Below are positions 1 to 10,631 of a DNA stretch of 14,747 bases, in pieces. Source of the DNA: Phellopilus nigrolimitatus (taxonomy: Eukaryota; Basidiomycota; Agaricomycetes; Hymenochaetales; Hymenochaetaceae); assembly GCA_021029095.1 (NCBI GenBank), contig JAJOHG010000543.1:1-14747 (forward strand), read 5' to 3'. The notes beneath the pieces are model-generated. The model made no database searches, was not told the origin of the DNA, and saw only the letters and a program-made list of their open reading frames with translations. The translations under genes were made by a program, and so were the position numbers. The first letter of the stretch is position 1, and every line of letters begins with the position of its first letter.

Positions 1-340
1 GGCATCATGTAATCGCTGTTTGTCGAAACAGCAAAGCGCCCAACGGACGTCTTGGCATAGCCGCCGAACTAGCGATGGCTGACGGGTCTTTGCTGGAGCT
101 CGCGGCATCACTACTGCTCTTTTTCGACCCGACGACACCACCAACGACAGCGCCGATAATGACGAGGATGAGGATGGGCACGCCGAACTTGATCCAGTTA
201 CTAATCCTTTTCTTTGGAGCCTGGGGTGGCAGAAAACCTGATGACTGGTTGTAGTAGGGGTCACCTGCACCATAAGGATTGGAATTCGCCGACTGATATC
301 TAACGTGTGTGAGAGGGCGCTGACCCGAATCAAACGACAT
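1..340 (-). CDS. Membrane-anchored GH5-type exo-beta-1,3-glucanase, N-terminal part (partial, frame break)
   Basis: This is the 5' end of a gene that continues past the left edge. The ATG is at 340. The first 94 residues have a hydrophilic cytosolic N-terminus (motif THVRYQSANSNPYGAGDPYY, residues 11-30), a basic stretch, one membrane segment at about residues 51-71 and a Ser/Ala-rich linker. From memory this layout matches type II membrane-anchored glycoside hydrolase family 5 exo-1,3-beta-glucanases of Agaricomycetes, which act on wall glucan outside the plasma membrane. The catalytic domain is not in the window. The open frame runs into unrelated sequence after residue 94, but a neighbouring frame at about 62-1 reads YAKTSVGRFAVSTNSDYMMP, which resembles the expected continuation. 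One base therefore seems to be missing at about 59-65. No intron with credible ends explains it. The family call rests on recalled similarity of the N-terminus only. Confidence 0.6.
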
Positions 341-708
341 GGCGTCTTGGCTCGCCCCTAAATGCTATTTCGTAAGCACGTGGGGGAGGAGGGAGAGGGA
401 GGGGGTGGGTGGGAGGAGGGATGGTAAAGGAGTGGATGTAATGAGAGACAGGAGGCGATCAGCCTGCAAGAGGTATAAGACTGAAAGAAATCAAACCAGG
501 CGGTTTTTTGTAAGTAGATAGCGAGTAAGGCCCTGTACGCTGTGCAAAAGGTGATGGAGAACGTCGTTCACGTCGAGAAAAGAGACGGAGAGAGAGCTAG
601 CTGTGAGAAACTTTGAGGTGAAACAGCCCGCCGCCCCTTCTAAATACTTTCGGAGCACAAAATCGGCAGTAACCGGCACTAGTTCGGCATGCCCTCGCTA
701 GTGGCACA
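341..708. promoter_or_regulatory. Spacer: TatD 3' end and upstream region of the GH5-type gene
   Basis: This 368-bp gap separates the TatD stop (minus strand) from the start of the next minus-strand gene, so it should hold the TatD 3' UTR and the promoter and 5' UTR of the glucanase. Beside the glucanase start lies a purine-rich plus strand, read as a pyrimidine-rich tract on the coding strand, with a CACGTG E-box at 377-382 and a run of G-tracts at 382-420. No convincing protein-coding segment is seen; the small open frames here have no family features. Confidence 0.5.
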
Positions 709-2188
709 TCAAACTGCTATTTTTACTTCCAGCTCGCCTAGCATAAACAGATCGACTGTATTTCTCCATGCATGCTCCGCAACCCTTTCAACAGATACGC
801 CTTCATGCAGCCGGCTCATCACCCATGCGACCCCGCCAACGGAACACGGCTCGTTGCGCCCCTTCACCATCTTGCCCATAATATGCCTCTCCGGCTTCAC
901 CGCAGATGGGAAATACACCTCACGCAAGGCGGCAGGGAGTATATTTAGATGCCGCTCTGATGCATGCGTAGAGGTCATAGAACACCACGGGGCATCTAAA
1001 TCGAGAACAAATGTCAGTTCGGCCGCCCAGATATAAATACATTCTCGGATACACGCGCCTGTCTCCAACATCAATTTGCTTGACGGGATGGCTTTCGCAA
1101 CCTCCAGGTTGTCTTCTGTCTTCATCGAACATCCGTTGACCGAGATATGAAACCCCATGGCCACCTGAAGCCATACGACCTTTGAGCTCGAAAAGAAGTA
1201 GGACAAGGAAAGCGCGCACCAATTCTTCCAACTCCTCCTTCTTCCCCGTGAAGCTATGCACGACGCCTCCTTTGCCTCCTACAGAGCGGCCTCCATCGTC
1301 GCCAAAACCCTCCTCGCGCAAAATCCTTACAAAGTCAGTGTGTGCTGCTCTAGAATGCAGAAAAAGCGGAAGGTGGTATTTCTTGGCCAAAGATAGCTGG
1401 ACCTCTGACTCGATTGTCAAAACTCTATTCCCAGCACATCGTGGAAGGTGACGCACTGAAATATTGTTTCTGGACTTCTTTGCTCGCAAAATGCAGACGA
1501 TCATAGTCTAGTCGGAGCAAATAAAATTAGGACGGCAGGCAGCGCATTTTATTTTAAGAAAAGACACTAACCGAGTCCGCATTCTCCGACAGCGACGACT
1601 CTTCCTTTCCCCTTAAGATTCTCCGCTATGGTTTTGTCCAGCGCAGACAGATAGCCTTCCGGCCCTGCCTCGAAACTTGCGAATTCTGCGGAACGCGTCG
1701 GGTGGCAGCCGACGGTTGCATACAGGCCTGTAGTGCAAATAAGCTTGAGAGGGAAAACGGGGAAAGACGAGAAGACCCACCATATTTTTGTGCAATTTGA
1801 AGCGCCTTCTGAGACTCCTTTAGGCTCCCACCTGTGATAATCATAGACTTGACACCGGCTGCTTTTGCTCGCTCGAGCATCAAATCGAAATCGTCTGAAA
1901 GAAATCTAAGGACACCGTTGACGTGCTGCGGCAATCGGCACACCTTCATGTTTCTTACGACCATGGTGCATGCCACGAAAGACAGGATCTGTCAAGTTCA
2001 CTAAACATGGAGGTCAGTCTGTCGAGTTCCTCAGAAACACGGAGTCATATATACCTCCTATATCTGTTATTCATGTTAAATCAATGTACAGTTGACCTGT
2101 AGCAAAGCAGCTCACCAATGAATTTAAGGCGCGTCCTGTCTACAGCAGTCTGTTGAGCGGTTTCCCTCTGGATGACAGTGACGGGCAT
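709..2188 (-). CDS. TatD-family metal-dependent deoxyribonuclease (TATDN1-like), complete, nine exons
   Basis: Spliced by hand on the minus strand: exons 2188-2116, 2063-2055, 2000-1944, 1894-1781, 1727-1572, 1507-1457, 1404-1220, 1164-1059 and 995-709, giving 1038 nt and 345 residues. Family landmarks appear in order: [14 protein letters not shown] (22-35), VGCHPTR, GECGLDYDRL with Glu133, FLHSR with His170, VVHSF with His203, [19 protein letters not shown] with Asp251, and KGRNEPC near the end. These are the metal-binding and catalytic positions of TatD nucleases, which cut DNA 3' to 5' and have been linked to DNA repair and apoptotic DNA fragmentation. The length suits the family apart from a short extra N-terminus. 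I chose ATG 2188 because it is the nearest in-frame Met before KFID; an upstream in-frame ATG exists at 2290. Exon 2 has only 9 nt and intron 8 starts with GC. The gene is divergent from the thiolase. Confidence 0.9.
996..1058 (-). other. GC-AG intron (intron 8) of the TatD gene
   Basis: The exon ends GAGACAG at 1059 and the intron begins GCGCGT, ending TTTAG at 996 (63 nt). Only this junction joins ETD to APWC, restoring the conserved ETDAPW motif. The nearest GT, four bases downstream, would break the frame. GC-AG introns are a known minor class handled by the major spliceosome. Confidence 0.8.
2055..2063 (-). other. 9-nt microexon of the TatD gene
   Basis: Nine bases (ATATAGGAG) flanked by AACAG upstream and GTATAT downstream. 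With the G that ends exon 1 and the TG that opens exon 3, they encode Asp-Ile-Gly-Val, filling exactly the DIG-x-NLTD motif of the family. Introns of 52 nt (2064-2115) and 54 nt (2001-2054) flank it. Skipping it would keep the frame but delete three conserved residues. Confidence 0.8.
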
Positions 2189-2574
2189 TTTCTTTTTAAG
2201 TGTGCTCAGTTTTTTTGGAATGATGGGGTGCGGAGGAAACCCTGGGGCAACGCAGCGAAGTCGAAAGCCGGCGGTGCACCGAAGAGTCATTTACAACACA
2301 TGTCGGCCAGTTCAAGAACCTGAGTCAGAAAAGACGCGCTTTGTGCCCGCGCTTCCGCAGAATGCCCAACGAAGCCGGTGAAAGACATGGATTAGTTAAC
2401 ACTCGAGAATCCATCCTCAAGCAAAGAGACTGACACGTGATTGTGCAAATAGAAATGATGACTGGATCGGCGTCGGCGTCGATGTCGGCCAGACAATCTC
2501 ATGACAGCCAGCACGCGTATAAGATCCGTACAGACCCATCTTCTACGACATCAACGACGACAACGACGACAACG
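2189..2574. promoter_or_regulatory. Bidirectional promoter region between TatD and thiolase genes
   Basis: A 386-bp stretch between two divergent starts. It carries a perfect TGAGTCA (2321-2327), the site type bound by AP-1/Gcn4-like bZIP factors, and a weaker GAGTCAT at about 2284. Toward the thiolase start lie GGCGTC-type repeats (about 2467-2488) and a run of ACGAC/ACAACG units (about 2547-2574). From 2437 the thiolase frame is open, so part may be translated as an N-terminal extension. No separate gene is seen. Confidence 0.5.
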
Positions 2575-4091
<1,517 letters not shown>

Positions 4092-4272
4092 TTGTTGGGT
4101 TATATGTATTTCGGGATTTTGTCTATTCGATTGGTGTATATATAAAATTGTACCATATATCAACGTCCTACATGTTTTGTTACAAAGCGCTAACTCCGCG
4201 AGCGTCCGACGTGTGCACGTAGTAGTATTACACGAGCGCGTTACAGCCGATGGCTTTTACGCTCGTTTCATC

Positions 4273-5834
4273 ATGAACATCGACGATGACGGGGATGTTT
4301 CGCGCCGTCCTCTGATTCTTACTGCGTTAGCTGTCATCGCGTTGGTGTGGTACTGCATATTGTGGACTATTAGCATTCTAGGATGTCTGACAGGGTGAGT
4401 GCACATGGCACAATCCACAGACCATAATCACTTACAACATGTACGCCCCCTCAGTCGGAAACATCTTCGACTACGTCCGCGCTCGCCCCTGTCATCCGCA
4501 CCTAAGGAGAACGTGCCAGGTGTTTCGGTTCTTCGCCCGCTGAAGGGCCTTGACACGAACCTGTTCGAGAACCTCGAGTCGACATTTACGCAGGAGTACT
4601 CGAACTTCGAGATCCTGCTCAGCGTCGCGGATGCGGACGACCAGGCGCTTAGCGTCGTGCGTAGCCTGCTGGAAAAGTACCCACAAGTGGACGCAAAGGT
4701 TGTCATAGGTGCGCATACTACCATCACTGTCTGCAGCGAAAGGGTCTGAGGGAGATATGTATTGATGCAGGCGAAGAGGTCGTTGGCGTGAACCCGAAAG
4801 TCAACAATCTCATTCCTGCGTACAAGCAAGCTAAAAATGACATTCTATGGATTCTCGACTCGAACGTCCTTGTTACCCCGGGAACGCTCGCGCGCTCCGT
4901 TGACTCGCTCGTCGGGCCGCCTGCGAGCGCCGAGAAGTCTAAATCGAATAAGCACCGCATCGGCCTCGTGCATCACGTTCCCTTCGCCTTTGTCTCTGAG
5001 CAGGCTTTCGGCTCGCGCATCGAGGAGGCGTTCCTCAACACGAACCATGCGAAGATGTATCTTGCGATTAACCGCGTCGCAATTGAATCGTGCGTTGTCG
5101 GCAAGTCATGCATGTACCGCCGCTCGGACCTCGAGCGAGTCACAGGCGACCTCAAACCTGAGCAGCATGCCGCGCCCGATGTCATCTCGAACTCCGGCGC
5201 GCCGCTCCCTGTAGACGGGCGAGAAAGAGGTCTCGCCGCGTTCGGACGCTTCCTCGCGGAGGACAACATGATCGCGTCTGCGCTCTGGCACGAGCTGGGA
5301 TTGCGGCACGCGCTGGGGTGTGACGTCGCGGGAAACGCAGTGGGTAACATGCCTATCTCTGCGTATGTGCAGCGGCGCGTGCGCTGGATCCGTGTGCGCA
5401 AGCACATGGTCGCGGTTGCGACACTCGTCGAGCCCTTTACGGAATGCGTTATGCTCAGTATTATCGCAGCCTGGGCTGCTCATCGTCTATGGGGTGTCCC
5501 GCGCTGGCTCGTGCTTCTGCTGCATTATCCTGCGTGGATCGCGCTCGATTTGGACGTGTACGATAGCCTCGCGGGCTTCTACTTGCCCGTGGAAAAGCGC
5601 TGGAGTTTTTTAATAGCGTGGGCGATGCGCGAGCTTTTGGCGCTTCCAATATGGTTTCTGGGAATGGTAGGCAGCGAGGTCGAATGGAGGGGGAAGCGGT
5701 ACCGAATACTGAGAAATGGCGAAACTGCAAGAGCTGCGCCAAACGGTAGCTGGTGGTCCTTTCTTTCTCGGAGGAAAAAGAGAGACGGCTATGAACAGCT
5801 TGAGCAGGAAGGTGTTGCGCTGAACGAACAATGA
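4273..5834 (+). CDS. GCS1: Ceramide glucosyltransferase (glucosylceramide synthase), GT21, complete, three exons
   Basis: The enzyme transfers glucose from UDP-glucose to ceramide to make glucosylceramide, a membrane sphingolipid, and is expected in Golgi/ER membranes. Exons 4273-4394, 4455-4708 and 4771-5834 give 1440 nt and 479 residues. An N-terminal membrane segment (about 13-38) precedes the glycosyltransferase domain: PGVSVLRPLKGLD (62-74), VADADDQ with D1 (100-102), GVNPKVNNLIP, then WILDSN with D2 at Asp155, LAEDN with D3 at Glu289/Asp290, and the RxxRW motif at 327-331. These D,D,D,(Q/R)xxRW elements define the family. Hydrophobic stretches at about 338-368, 370-385 and 403-425 form the C-terminal membrane region, followed by a basic tail. 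A loop rich in charged residues at 246-275 is longer than in the human enzyme. An upstream open frame from 4048 runs into this start, but it overlaps the end of the thiolase, so ATG 4273 is preferred. Confidence 0.93.
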
Positions 5835-6536
5835 CAGCACTTTGAACTATCTGTCAATGCGCTGGGGTCCTCAAAGGACTAGATACTCTGCTCTCGAACG
5901 AAGAATTTGCAGTATAAAATGTGTCATCTGAAGGCTTTAAAAATGTTTTGTGTCAAGTAAATCCTTTCTCGCGTGCCGATTTTGCTTGTAATGGGTTTCA
6001 TCCTATAGTATGTAACAGAGTTGCTTCAAATTAGCGCTGGGCTGCTTTTCAACGATATACTGTGGCTATCAAATAAATATGCATTCGGCGTTGACGTTGC
6101 TCGGTGTTGCGCGTTCCTTCTTAGCGAAATCGGAGGTGTTGTTTTTTGAAGGCTAGCAAGGATGCAGAGGCGTGCTGAGCGAAACTCAAAATCGAGCACA
6201 ATGTCGTTGTTTACACCAAAAAGGTCTCTGGATGTGCAAAGCTCCATCCAGGTAGGTACATGTACATGTACGCGTTTCCTCAGATTTACGACACGTATCA
6301 GTTCCTTTTTCTTTTCAGCAAATGTAGCCTTTCGGGCTTCGCCGTTGCATAAAGTTGAGTGTAGCTAATACAAACTCCATAGCTAACTTGGTTCGAAGAA
6401 ATCGACACGTACGGCGATAGCCAAGCCACAAATGTGGTTTTCGCGCAGATCTTCTCCTGGTCGGATGTAATTGTAGCACCTGACCAGATGATCGTCACCG
6501 GCGCGTCGTTCGACAACTTACTTCTTGTCGTCAGAC
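5835..6536. promoter_or_regulatory. Spacer: glucosyltransferase 3' end and P450 upstream region
   Basis: This 702-bp gap contains an AATAAA-type signal at 6072-6077 that may serve the glucosyltransferase transcript. A 16-nt perfect palindrome (GTACATGTACATGTAC) lies at 6256-6271. Positions 6252-6318 look like an intron: GTAGGT donor and a pyrimidine-rich tract ending TTTTCAG. Open frames on both strands here (up to 91 codons on the minus strand) are short, overlap P450 exon 1 or end soon, and show no motif; I do not call them genes. Confidence 0.45.
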
Positions 6537-8964
6537 ATGATGGATCTGCCTTCAAAATTGACCATCTACGCATTCCTTTTTACGTTTGCCTTGCTATGGA
6601 TTACGCGGCGTATAGTAGCATATAAGCGCTTGCTTACTCTCTACCAGTATTCTTGCACTTCAGTCGTTACTTGGAGGTTATAGCTAACTCGTCTTTCTTT
6701 CAGTGATATCCCTGGTCCCCGCTTCTTTGCCTTCTCGCTCGGACTACTGAATTTTAGGGCACATCCACCATACATCACACCCCCAAGAAATTTTGGTTTT
6801 CATTCCAAACACGCAGGTACGCTGCCAACCGTTTCTTGTCTTTGATTCCATTGGTTTTTAATAAGAGATCGCCAGAATATGAGAGATTCGGTTGGGATGT
6901 CATTTCCTTCATATTTGCATGGCCTTCTTCCCGGGCGACTATTTGGGTAGCAGATCCCTATGCTATTAAAGTTCGCCTTTCCTATCTTCTCTTATTGTGG
7001 ATTAAGAACAAGCCCTGTAACAGGAAATTGTCCAATCAAGAGACAGATTTGTCAAGCCTGTTGCAATGTACAAAATATTGTCGTTCTATGGTGGTAACAT
7101 AGTCGCCTCCGAAAAGGAAGAGTGGAAAAGACATCGGAGAGTCGCTCAGCCAGCGTTTTCAGAGGTCATACGCTCTTTCAACGTGACAGAACACTGACAG
7201 AAGAAGCTGACAGAGTTTTCAACAGAAAAACAATAAACTGGTTTGGGACGAATCTTCTCGTATCGTCAGCGAGATGATAGAGACATGGGGACCTAACCAG
7301 GATACAGTCGAGGTCGACCACGTCGTCTCGATCACCCTTCCGGTAAGACAATGCTTCAAACATCGCGAATTGGGCGACTAATAATATTCATTGCGAAACC
7401 TCTATGCTCAGATAGCACTAATGATCATCGGCTCCGCTGGCTTTGGCCAACAAGTGTCATGGGACGAAGACATGGTTGTGCCTGCCGGTCACAAGATGTC
7501 ATTTAGGACCGCTTTGAGCACAGTGTGCAAGGACCTTTTTCTCAAGCTGCTGGTTCCAAACTGGGCGTCAGGCCTAACACAGCGGTATCGAAACATCTAT
7601 ACTGCATTTGATGAACTGCAGGTAAGGAAGTATGCAAAACCTTGACCTTACGAACATCAACTGGACTGCCTTGTCGTAGCTTTACATGGAAGAGATGATC
7701 AAAGAACGACAAAGTGCATCGAATGACAACTCGAACCACGATCTTTTCAGTAATCTCATTCAAGCGAGCGAAGAGTCTATTCTAGGGCATAAATTGTCTC
7801 CTGAGGAACTGATGGGTATAAACATCGTCGTTTTTTCTAAATCGCTGAAGACTGATAATATTCTCTTATTAGGGGATACGTTCATTTTTCTCGTGGCTGG
7901 TCATGAGGTGTTTGAAGACTCTTAGTGATCATATATTCCATTCGCTGAAAAAAAGAGAGCAGACATCTGCTCATACTCTTGCCTTCACATTTGCTCTCCT
8001 CGCTCTTTACGAGGATGAACAGGAGCTCCTCTATCAACAATTGAAGGAAACAATTCCTGAAGGTCGTGTGCCAGTGAGTAATTCACTGTTTGCTGGGCTA
8101 TGCAGCAAACATGATAGCCGTTCGAAGACATATGAAGATATGCCTCTGTTGACACGTTCGATGGCGTGAGGCTTACACGGGTTTTTGTCGTTTGTGTCAG
8201 CTACCTAATGCGTTTACAGTGTATTTTATGAAACCCTTCGCCTATTTCCACCTGTGAGATTTACTCTTCTCGCCTTCCTTCTGCATCGCTTTAGTTCAGT
8301 TTGAATAGGTAAACGTCATTCCGAAGGTCGCTGTCGAGGATACGACACTCTCCTTTAGCCCTGCCGTTCGCTCGAGTCAGGAGTGTGCCACCAAAGACTA
8401 TCGCGGCCCGCGTCGGACAGTTCACATTCCGAAGGACGCACGAATCAGCATTCACACTCCTGGTTTGCATTACAACCGTACGCATGTCATATTAGAAATA
8501 CAAGCTCTTCCCTGAACACATTTATGCCCTCGGGTACGCAGCACGGTACTGGAAAGACCCTCACGAGTTTAAGCCTTCGCGTTTCTTAGAGGACTGGCCA
8601 CATGAGGCTTTCTTGCCTTTCTCCGGTGGCGCCCGTGCATGCATCGGTCGTCGGTAAGCCCGCACTTCCGACGCCACGAGGCGAGTGCTTATTTAGTTGA
8701 TGGGCGCTGTTGCAGATTTTTCGAGACTGAAGGGATTGCGACGTTGTCTGTGCTTGTGACGAAGTATAAGATCGAGGTGAAGAATGATCCACGGTTCTAT
8801 GGAGAAACTTTCGAGGCAAAGAAAGAAAGGATATTGAAGTGTAAAGCAGGATTGACTTTGACGTACGCTCCGTTTACTGTATCTCACTTGCTGCTGAGCG
8901 CTCATTTTTCTGCAGACCAGTCCATGTCCCTCTGCTGTTTAGACGGCGTATACAGTTGTTTTAG
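6537..8964 (+). CDS. Microsomal cytochrome P450 monooxygenase, complete, 15 exons
   Basis: Exons 6537-6646, 6704-6816, 6876-6970, 7024-7164, 7226-7342, 7412-7621, 7680-7815, 7873-7907, 7963-8073, 8128-8165, 8220-8253, 8309-8477, 8542-8653, 8716-8862 and 8916-8964 give 1617 nt and 538 residues. The protein has an N-terminal membrane anchor (about 6-27), the proline-rich hinge HDIPGPR, the C-helix WKRHR (140-144), the I-helix AGHETSAHT (316-324), the K-helix ETLR (373-376), FKPSRF (446-451) and the heme loop FSGGARACIG with Cys470 as thiolate ligand. All hallmarks of an active class II, ER-bound fungal P450 are intact. It would need a NADPH-P450 reductase, not found here. The substrate and CYP family cannot be set from sequence alone. 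ATG 6537 is followed at once by a second ATG with a better context. Exons 8, 10 and 11 are only 34 to 38 nt. No biosynthetic partner genes flank it. Confidence 0.93.
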
Positions 8965-9349
8965 TACGAAAGTATTTTACGAAGAAATCATTATGTTCCA
9001 ATTTTTTTTCGCGAGAAGAACAAATCGCGATCCGGTAGTTACTTACATAAGTCTAAGTTACTTGGACTTAAGGGCAGAGTCGTTTAGTCGGTTCCACTAA
9101 AATCTCCTTCCGTCCCCCCACAACGCTGCCGTCCATCCTCACTCCTCATTCCTGTACATCTCATATTGTCCACTCGCTTCACTTTCTGGCCTCCACTTCT
9201 GGCTTTTTGTTAAGGTCCAGATAAACCACCGTCATAACGAACACGCTATAACAAGCCTCCCCGAGTCAATCAACCTCCAAAACTCAATCTCGTCCCCTCC
9301 TCCCCTCGCTTCACAAAACAAGGCCAAGTCCGATTCTATTTCAAGGACG
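8965..9349. promoter_or_regulatory. Spacer: P450 3' UTR and pyrimidine-rich leader of the next gene
   Basis: A 385-bp gap. The first part should be the P450 3' UTR and holds an inverted repeat at 9048-9070. From about 9100 to 9345 the plus strand is C/T-rich, as often seen in the leader and core promoter of well-expressed fungal genes. No coding sequence is seen. Confidence 0.45.
9048..9070. repeat. Near-perfect 23-nt inverted repeat in the P450 3' region
   Basis: The left arm TAAGTCTAAG and the right arm CTTGGACTTA pair over 10 bp, with one T:G pair and a 3-nt TTA loop. It lies 84 bp after the P450 stop. In RNA it would form a small hairpin; as DNA it is a near-palindrome. Its function is unknown. 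Confidence 0.6.
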
Positions 9350-10227
9350 ATGTCGGCTCAGCTCGCTCCGCTTTCTGCATCTGTTACGCGCATCCTGAGC
9401 CTGACAGGCTTTCCAAAGGAGCTCAAGACGAAGGACATCCAAGCTGCATTTTCAGATTGGGAGAGCACGCAAGGCGGATTTAGGATTAAGTGGATTGATG
9501 ATACTAGTCTTATGATCGTCTTTAACGATGCAGGTGTTGGTACGTTTTTCGCTTGCTCTTCTTTACGTTTGGGTCACTCAGGCTACGGCGCCTCGTAGCA
9601 AAACGAGCTTATCTACGTGCGCTCTGCGTGCCACCACCCTCGATCTTCGATAGCCCAGCCGCAACTCGCATCCGACCGTACGACGGGCCTGATGCACAGT
9701 CAATTATTCAGACTGTCAACTCGCGACACCAGAGTAATGCGTCACGGAGCCACAATGCACGCTCCGCTTCGGTGTCGATCGCAAATGGGCATTCGCGCAT
9801 GGCGAGCACGAGCGTGCGGAACGGACTTGGGCAAATGAAGCAAGTGAATGCAAACGGGAATGGGACGATCCCGGAGCACCCGACGATCAACACGAGCAGT
9901 GGCGCGGGTTCGACGGCGCTCGGGCGCGAGCCGTCACCAACGCTCCCGTCTGTGCCTTCACACCCAACGTTGAGCTCGATGATCTCTTCTTCATCCTCAT
10001 TTGGAGAGGAAACTATTTTGAACGACCCGGCGATCCTTGCTGCGGGCTCGTCGGAAGCAAGCGGCGGGTCTGCGCCGCGGATCGGGGATCCTGGAAAGCG
10101 TATGTTAGGGGCTGCGTTGGGAGTACGGCATCCTGGATTGGGCACTCGAAGTGTTAGTAATGGGGGCGAGCAGAGTGTGATGAAGGAAGTTCAAAAGGCG
10201 ATGGGCGGGTTGGCTGTCTCTGAGTAG
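9350..10227 (+). CDS. R3HCC1L-like protein with RRM-like domain and disordered tail, two exons
   Basis: Exons 9350-9539 and 9599-10227 (59-nt intron with GTACGT donor and CGTAG acceptor) give 819 nt and 272 residues. Residues about 12-72 read TRILSLTGFPKELKTKDIQ, then GGFRIKWIDDTSLMIVF, then AKRAYLRAL. From memory this matches the RRM-like C-terminal domain of R3HCC1/R3HCC1L, whose signature is a GFP-type strand, a GFDIKWVDDTHALGVF-like strand pair and a helix. TRIRPY at about 84-89 resembles the RIRPLSQ that follows in the human protein. The remaining 180 residues are rich in Ser, Asn, Gly and Pro and look disordered, ending in a short possible helix (VMKEVQKAMGGLAV). No R3H domain is visible. 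The biochemical role is unclear; RNA or protein binding is plausible. The ATG is the first after the pyrimidine-rich leader. Confidence 0.65.
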
Positions 10228-10466
10228 GAGGCGTATTGCTGTTGTTTTCGCCCGATTATCGCTTTTGTAGTATACACACCGTTCTCCGATTGCTCAGGCG
10301 GCACTCGTTTGAACGGTCCATTGACCACTGCGCACCGACATTCATTTTATTCTGTACTTACTGGCTTGTACATCCTTCGGTTCTGTTGTGCAGCAGTGTT
10401 TAATTTTTTTACTCCTTATGTCCGATTCTGTAATCGTGGGAAAGTGAGGTATTGTAATTCATGTGT

Positions 10467-10484
10467 CGGGTATCTGAATACCCG
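10467..10484. repeat. Inverted repeat CGGGTAT-N4-ATACCCG (possible zinc-cluster operator)
   Basis: Perfect 7-bp arms around CTGA. The outer triplets form CGG-N12-CCG, the general form of sites bound by dimeric Zn2Cys6 fungal activators (Gal4 uses N11). It lies about 150 bp before the predicted ATG at 10632. Regulatory function is inferred from form only. Confidence 0.5.
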
Positions 10485-10498
10485 GAGAACTATCAACT

Positions 10499-10530
10499 AC
10501 AGCTTGCTCATGACCGACAGCTTGCTCATG
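10499..10530. repeat. Tandem 14-bp direct repeat, 18-bp period
   Basis: ACAGCTTGCTCATG occurs at 10499-10512 and again at 10517-10530, separated by ACCG. It lies just downstream of the inverted repeat at 10467 and about 100 bp before the next predicted start. Confidence 0.85.
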
Positions 10531-10631
10531 CTCGTCCCTTTCTTCTCACCCCCAACTCATTCTGCTCGATACTCTTAGTGTGTGCTCGCCGTGCCGCCTC
10601 TCCGACTCTGACGCCAGATCGTCGGTCGGAC

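Larger units (their letters stand above)
10228..10631. promoter_or_regulatory. Spacer with paired repeats upstream of the 10632 gene
   Basis: This 404-bp gap should hold the 3' UTR of the RRM-like gene and the promoter of the next. It includes a perfect inverted repeat at 10467-10484 and a 14-bp direct repeat at 10499-10512 and 10517-10530. Open frames crossing it on the plus strand reach at most about 115 codons, run into exon 1 of the next gene and show no motif. Confidence 0.5.

Noticed and set aside
6383..6420. Possible tRNA T-arm (GGTTCGAA).
   Set aside because: The B-box is incomplete, no A-box or cloverleaf fits around it and the flanking arms do not pair.
6298..6573. Minus-strand open frame of 91 codons upstream of the P450.
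   Set aside because: It overlaps P450 exon 1 on the opposite strand, has no motif and no credible splice partners.
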